DNA of 64,000 nucleotides. Source: Arcobacter vandammei (lineage in GTDB: Bacteria > Campylobacterota > Campylobacteria > Campylobacterales > Arcobacteraceae). Within the stretch, counting starts at the first letter, position 1. Every line of letters starts with the position of its first letter. Under the pieces are notes generated by a model. The model ran no database searches and was not told where the DNA came from. It was given only the letters and a program-made list of their open reading frames with translations. Shown in pieces: positions 59,903-64,000 of the stretch. The DNA lies in NCBI RefSeq assembly GCF_016106035.1, contig NZ_JADKPZ010000008.1:1-64000 (forward strand). The letters run 5' to 3'. Both the position numbers and the translations under genes were made by a program.

Positions 59903-62668
59903 TCAATATCTTCTTTTATAAATCAAATCTAAACTTTGTGTTTTTTCCTCAAAACCTAGTTCAATATTCCAAAGTTTGGTAAGCTCTCTCATCAAGACTA
60001 TTTGTCCACCTTGAGATTTATTTTTTAAAATTACTTTATTTTTCTCACCTATTTTTTTACCTATATGAGTCTCTATATATTGAGTCGTTGGGTCATATTG
60101 AAAATATATACTATCAACTCCCAACTCTTTTGCATAATCTTTTGAGAGTTCATTTAATAAAAATAGTGAAGCTTGAGACTGTTTCGTTTGAGAGTTTTTT
60201 GAATCATTTGCAAAATTTGTTCCAAAAATAAGATAAGATAAAATATCCTTTTGACTCATCATCGGGTTTGAATTTAGATTAAGTTTTGGATTATTTAAAG
60301 TACCACCAATAACAATATTAATCTCTATATCATCAACCTTTGTACTAGCTCTTATATCTAAAATTGGATCAACTTGCTCTAATCCCCTAAAATAGATACT
60401 TGACTTATCAATAGTATATGTTTTTCCTAGCTCATCAACACTTCCTATTACATCATGAACAGAACCATAAATTCTAAGGTTTTTTGAAAACTCTTTTTTG
60501 ATATTTAAAATAGTATTTGCCTTTAAATCTATATTTTTAACACTATATTTTATATCATCTGCAAAAATCAGAAGTTCCAAAGATACATTTTCAAGAAAAT
60601 AATCTTTTTCTACTATATTTTTATCTTTTGAAACAATAATAATATCTTTATCTTTACTAATACTCAAAGCTGGAATATCGTAAAAAGCATTTAATTTATT
60701 AGCTTTTATATCTCCTTGTATTGAAACCTTACTATTTTCATCTATTTTTATTGTTATATTTGAATCTAAATTTGTATTTCCATAAGAAATATGTTCCAAA
60801 AATAATTTTTTTGTTTCTATATTTAAAAGTATATTTTTATCAAGTTTTGAAGTTTTTAAAGAGATATTTTCAAACTTAAAATCTCCATCAAAATTTTCAA
60901 TATTAAAAAAAGCAGGTTTTAAAAGAGTAAATTTCTTTTGTAATTTTATATCATAAATTTCATCTATATTAAAATTTAATTTATCAAAATTAATATTATT
61001 ATTTCTGAAATCTCCTTTTATACTAAGCTTTTCTAAACTCTCATTTTCTAAGGCTATTTTTGGACTAGATAGTTCAAAATTTATATTATTTTGTAAAATA
61101 TTTAAATCTAACTCAACTAAACCTGAAAGATTTAAAGAAGGAAGTTCTAAAATTTTATTTAACTCAATTTCGAGATTTTTAAGCTCTTTGATATTTGCTT
61201 TTATATTTGTAAATTCACCATTTTTCTCTATATTTGCAATAATTGAACTATTTTTTAAACTAGCTTCAAAACTAGCCTTTTTTGTTTTGAAAGTTGAAGT
61301 TAAAATGAAATTATCATTTAAAATTAAATCTGCATTCAAAAAAAGATTTTCTTCAAACTCCCCTTTTATTTTTCCATTAATCTTAGAGATTTTTATACTT
61401 TTATCAAGTTCATAAAAGTTATTTGGATTTAAATCTTTTATATCTAAATCAAAAATAACTTTATTGAACTCTTTACTGTCGAGCTTTAAATTTGCTATTT
61501 TTGACTCTAAATCTAGTTTAAAAATATCTTTTTTATACGAACTATTTATCTTTATATTTCCAAACTCTTGTAGATATAGATTTGCTAAAATATCTAAGTT
61601 TTTATTATCTATTTTTATCTTTCCATTTAAAGAAGAAGAGTCTAGTTTAAAAATATTTTTATCAATATTTATAGAGTTATTTCCTAAAGAGTTTGTAAAT
61701 TTTATCTCTTTTAAATTTCCACTAAAATTTGACTTTATTTGTAAATCTCTATTTAAAGCCTCAAAAACAATCTTTTTTATAGAAGTATCTACATTTATAT
61801 TAAAAGTTAAGGTATTTATATCACTGTTTGGCATTTGTGCTTTTGCTTCAATTTTTGAAGATATTTCTTTGTACTTTAAATCTGAATTTAGAGTGGAAAT
61901 CTCAAGATTTGAGTTTTTAATATCATAATTTCCTATAAGATTTAAATTTTTTATATCTAAATTATTATCAATATCTTTTAAATCTAAAGCTTCAGAATTT
62001 ATATTAAAATCTATTTTTTCAAAATCCCCGTTTGCTTTTAATAGCAATTTTGTTTGAATAAACTCTTTTAAATCTATTTTTGACTCTATTTTATAGATAT
62101 TTTTTGATAAATTTATATCTACTTGCATATTTGCTAAATTTGATTTTATATTTGCAAAAATATCTGCACTTATAGTATCTTTGAGATTTGAACTAATATT
62201 TTTTACTTTTAATTCAATTTTCTCTAAATTTTGTCCTTCATAGTTAAAATCATAAAGTGTTGCATTAAGGTTTTTTATAAATAGAGAAAATGGAATATTA
62301 AAATTGCTATCTTTTTCTTGGTTTTCTTCCTCTTTTTCTTCATTTATAAAAGAAAATAATTTATCTTCTAAAGTTATTTTTTCTATTTTTAAATCATAGA
62401 TATAAATCTCTTTTACTAAAAGTGATATAAGACTAGGTTTTATATAAAAACTCTCTATTTCAATCATATCATCATAGTTTAAATTTTCAAGCTTTATTCC
62501 TGTATATAAGCTTCCTTCTATCTTGCTATATTTTATTGGAAGTTCTAAACTAGCATATTCAAATGCTTTTTTAGTCAATTCTTTTGAATTTATAATATAC
62601 AAAAAGGCAAAAATAAAGATAATACTTATCGTAAAAAATATATATTTTAAAGTTCTTAGACCTCTCAA
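59903..62668 (-). CDS. tamB: Translocation and assembly module protein TamB
   Basis: A 921-residue AsmA-like envelope protein that works with TamA and is also implicated in phospholipid transport to the outer membrane. One N-terminal helix (YIFFTISIIFIFAFLYIIN) anchors it in the inner membrane; most of the length is repeated beta-strands (N-K-L-I-D-rich) forming a long beta-taco; the C-terminal DUF490 domain has DPILDIRASTKVDDIEINIVIGGTLNNPKLNLNSNPMMSQKDILSYLIFG. It is shorter than E. coli TamB (about 1259 residues). It overlaps tamA by 4 nt. Confidence 0.92.
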   Translation of the reverse strand: MRGLRTLKYIFFTISIIFIFAFLYIINSKELTKKAFEYASLELPIKYSKIEGSLYTGIKLENLNYDDMIEIESFYIKPSLISLLVKEIYIYDLKIEKITLEDKLFSFINEEKEEENQEKDSNFNIPFSLFIKNLNATLYDFNYEGQNLEKIELKVKNISSNLKDTISADIFANIKSNLANMQVDINLSKNIYKIESKIDLKEFIQTKLLLKANGDFEKIDFNINSEALDLKDIDNNLDIKNLNLIGNYDIKNSNLEISTLNSDLKYKEISSKIEAKAQMPNSDINTLTFNINVDTSIKKIVFEALNRDLQIKSNFSGNLKEIKFTNSLGNNSINIDKNIFKLDSSSLNGKIKIDNKNLDILANLYLQEFGNIKINSSYKKDIFKLDLESKIANLKLDSKEFNKVIFDLDIKDLNPNNFYELDKSIKISKINGKIKGEFEENLFLNADLILNDNFILTSTFKTKKASFEASLKNSSIIANIEKNGEFTNIKANIKELKNLEIELNKILELPSLNLSGLVELDLNILQNNINFELSSPKIALENESLEKLSIKGDFRNNNINFDKLNFNIDEIYDIKLQKKFTLLKPAFFNIENFDGDFKFENISLKTSKLDKNILLNIETKKLFLEHISYGNTNLDSNITIKIDENSKVSIQGDIKANKLNAFYDIPALSISKDKDIIIVSKDKNIVEKDYFLENVSLELLIFADDIKYSVKNIDLKANTILNIKKEFSKNLRIYGSVHDVIGSVDELGKTYTIDKSSIYFRGLEQVDPILDIRASTKVDDIEINIVIGGTLNNPKLNLNSNPMMSQKDILSYLIFGTNFANDSKNSQTKQSQASLFLLNELSKDYAKELGVDSIYFQYDPTTQYIETHIGKKIGEKNKVILKNKSQGGQIVLMRELTKLWNIELGFEEKTQSLDLIYKRRY

Positions 62669-64000
62669 AATACCTGCCCTATTCCTATGTGAAATACAAA
62701 ACCACCATCTTTTATTGGAACTCCAAAATCAACTCTAAGTGGTCCAATTGGTGTATAATACCTAATTCCAGCACCGTAAGAGTTGTAAAATGTATCACTA
62801 AATTTATTTGTTTCTAAACTTAGCATTGTTGAGTCAAAGAAAGTTACAATACCCAAATCTTTTTTTAAAGCATACTCAAACTCAATACTACTATCAATCA
62901 TAGAAAGCCCACCATAAGGCTTATCATCTGGGTCTTTCTTTCCAACTTTTTGATAAGAATATCCACGATTGCTATAATCTCCACCTGCAAAGAAGTGCTT
63001 AAATATTGGTAAATCTTTATTTAAAGTTCCTATTTTTGTTTTAAAAGAGCTTGAGAATTTATCAAAAGTTTTTAGGTATCTAAATTCACTTAAAGTTTTT
63101 ATATAATCAATCTCACTAGCTAGTGCTTTTGTTCCTCTTTCTATATAAAAAGAGAGATAATATCCGTTTTTTGGGTTTAAAATATCGTCCCTTTCATCTA
63201 AAATAGCTTCATAAAAAACAGAGTTTAAAAGATAATTCCCACTTTTATACTCTTGTAAATTAGATTTTATTTTTGAGTATTGAAGCAAAACACCAGCTGT
63301 ATGTTTAAAATCTAAAAACTCTTTTGAAAAAGATAATTGTTCCTCTAATTTATCTTGAGAGTAACTTTTATAATCTTTATCTTCATAAGAAATATCATTA
63401 TTAAAAGATATATCATCTCTTATAAAATATGGATTGTAAAGATTATTATAAATTTCATAACCTTCACTATTTGCCTTTGCTCCAATGGTAAATTGCTTTA
63501 GATTTCCTAAAAAGTTCTCATTTTTGTATTGTGCTTTAATTCTAAATTTTGTATCTGTATCATAACCAAAACCGTAGCTTGTCTCTCTATAATCACCTTG
63601 CACTAAATTTATATTTATAGGTACAATATTGTTATTTGTATCTAAATTTGGCTCTATTGAAATATATTTATATATTCCAAAATTGTATAGATTTTCATAA
63701 GTTTTATCCACTTTTGTCGTGCTATAAACATCTCCTTTTAAAAAAGCAATATTTTTTTCAAGTAAAGAACTATCCACTTTTGCACTATTTTTTATATTTA
63801 TATCACCAAAATATTGAAGTTCGTTTTTTGTAACTTTATATACTAAATCTACTTTATATAAATCCAAATCAACATAAGCTTTTGCATCTAATTCTGCTTT
63901 TATATAGCCTTTTTCACCCAAGTATTTATAAATATTTTTCTTTGAATTTGTAAAATTTGAAGCTACAAAAATATCATCTTTTTTTACTTCAATAATATTT
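62665..64000 (-). CDS. tamA: TamA-like outer-membrane assembly protein, 5' end beyond window
   Basis: A BamA/TamA-family beta-barrel with POTRA domains. The visible 445 residues include a POTRA domain (DLDLYKVDLVYKVTKNELQYFGDINIKNSAKVDSSLLEKNI) and the barrel with FFAGGDYSNRGYSYQKVG (substrate-binding RGY motif) and PIGPLRVDFGVPI, ending in aromatic Phe (IGIGQVF). The frame stays open to the last base of the window, so the N-terminus and earlier POTRA domains are missing. It precedes tamB with an ATGA-type overlap. Confidence 0.92.
   Translation of the reverse strand, partial: NIIEVKKDDIFVASNFTNSKKNIYKYLGEKGYIKAELDAKAYVDLDLYKVDLVYKVTKNELQYFGDINIKNSAKVDSSLLEKNIAFLKGDVYSTTKVDKTYENLYNFGIYKYISIEPNLDTNNNIVPININLVQGDYRETSYGFGYDTDTKFRIKAQYKNENFLGNLKQFTIGAKANSEGYEIYNNLYNPYFIRDDISFNNDISYEDKDYKSYSQDKLEEQLSFSKEFLDFKHTAGVLLQYSKIKSNLQEYKSGNYLLNSVFYEAILDERDDILNPKNGYYLSFYIERGTKALASEIDYIKTLSEFRYLKTFDKFSSSFKTKIGTLNKDLPIFKHFFAGGDYSNRGYSYQKVGKKDPDDKPYGGLSMIDSSIEFEYALKKDLGIVTFFDSTMLSLETNKFSDTFYNSYGAGIRYYTPIGPLRVDFGVPIKDGGFVFHIGIGQVF

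Overview
The window is a gene-dense, very AT-rich chromosomal segment of a Campylobacterota (epsilonproteobacterial) genome, most likely an Arcobacteraceae member (Arcobacter/Aliarcobacter type). The evidence is gene content and order. From about 31.3 to 46.5 kb the minus strand reads birA-parA-parB-atpF'-atpF-atpH-atpA-atpG-atpD-atpC-tolQ-tolR-tolA-tolB-pal-cpoB-slyD-fabD-mtnN, which, from memory, is the order in Campylobacter jejuni (Cj0099-Cj0117 region). The proC-pseudopilin linkage at 11.8-13.5 kb resembles the C. jejuni proC-ctsT locus. No rRNA, tRNA, CRISPR array, prophage or insertion sequence was seen.

Layout. 0-3.5 kb: energy-taxis-like chemoreceptors (a split PAS protein plus soluble MCP, and a PAS-PAS-MCP). 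3.5-7.1 kb: cobA and a cytochrome c nitric oxide reductase operon (a small membrane protein, norC, norB, a second small membrane protein) behind a textbook class II FNR-type promoter. 7.2-11.3 kb: a phosphatase with a shifted 3' end, rhomboid, lon, bamD. 11.4-11.66 kb: a structured leader with an internal terminator and a 35-residue hydrophobic ORF, a candidate type I toxin-like unit. 11.8-14.1 kb: proC, three pseudopilins, rdgB. 14.2-19.2 kb: MFS transporter, lapG, lapD and an ElyC/SanA-like gene. 19.2-25.4 kb: periplasmic metallo-hydrolase, degenerate HD-GYP protein, rhodanese, valS, EcsC-like protein. 25.4-25.9 kb: a gene-free, palindrome-rich repeat element. 26-32.9 kb: EF-hand/RTX-associated protein, siroheme enzyme, small membrane proteins, asparaginase-like protein, aspA, mtnN, fabD. 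33-46.5 kb: slyD, Tol-Pal, ATP synthase, parAB, birA. 46.6-54.6 kb: ParE-type toxin-antitoxin pair, AEC transporter, small proteins, proA, GH17 membrane protein, ymdB, HI0933-type flavoprotein. 54.6-58 kb: histidine kinase, response regulator and Spy/CpxP-like protein, divergent from a phosphoesterase. 58-59.9 kb: an RTX-type gene relic and a hipA-hipB module. 59.9-64 kb: tamB and tamA (tamA cut by the window end).

How the parts fit. The nor promoter and a divergent FNR-like promoter near 28.28 kb suggest control by low oxygen or nitrogen oxides, and the CobA and Met8-type enzymes together would make siroheme. LapD/LapG form a c-di-GMP-controlled periplasmic protease switch. Their usual substrate, a large RTX adhesin, is absent here, but an EF-hand/RTX-associated protein (26.1 kb) and a fragment of an RTX-type C-terminus (58.1 kb) are present. 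Envelope biogenesis is heavily represented (BamD, Tol-Pal, TamAB, ElyC-like, a Spy-like sensor system).

The observations I rate highest are the structured small-toxin-like locus at 11.4-11.66 kb, the palindromic element at 25.4-25.9 kb, four 11-bp-spaced direct repeats upstream of the Spy-like operon, the flavoprotein whose FAD motif can only be included by a non-AUG start, and the RTX relic next to hipAB.
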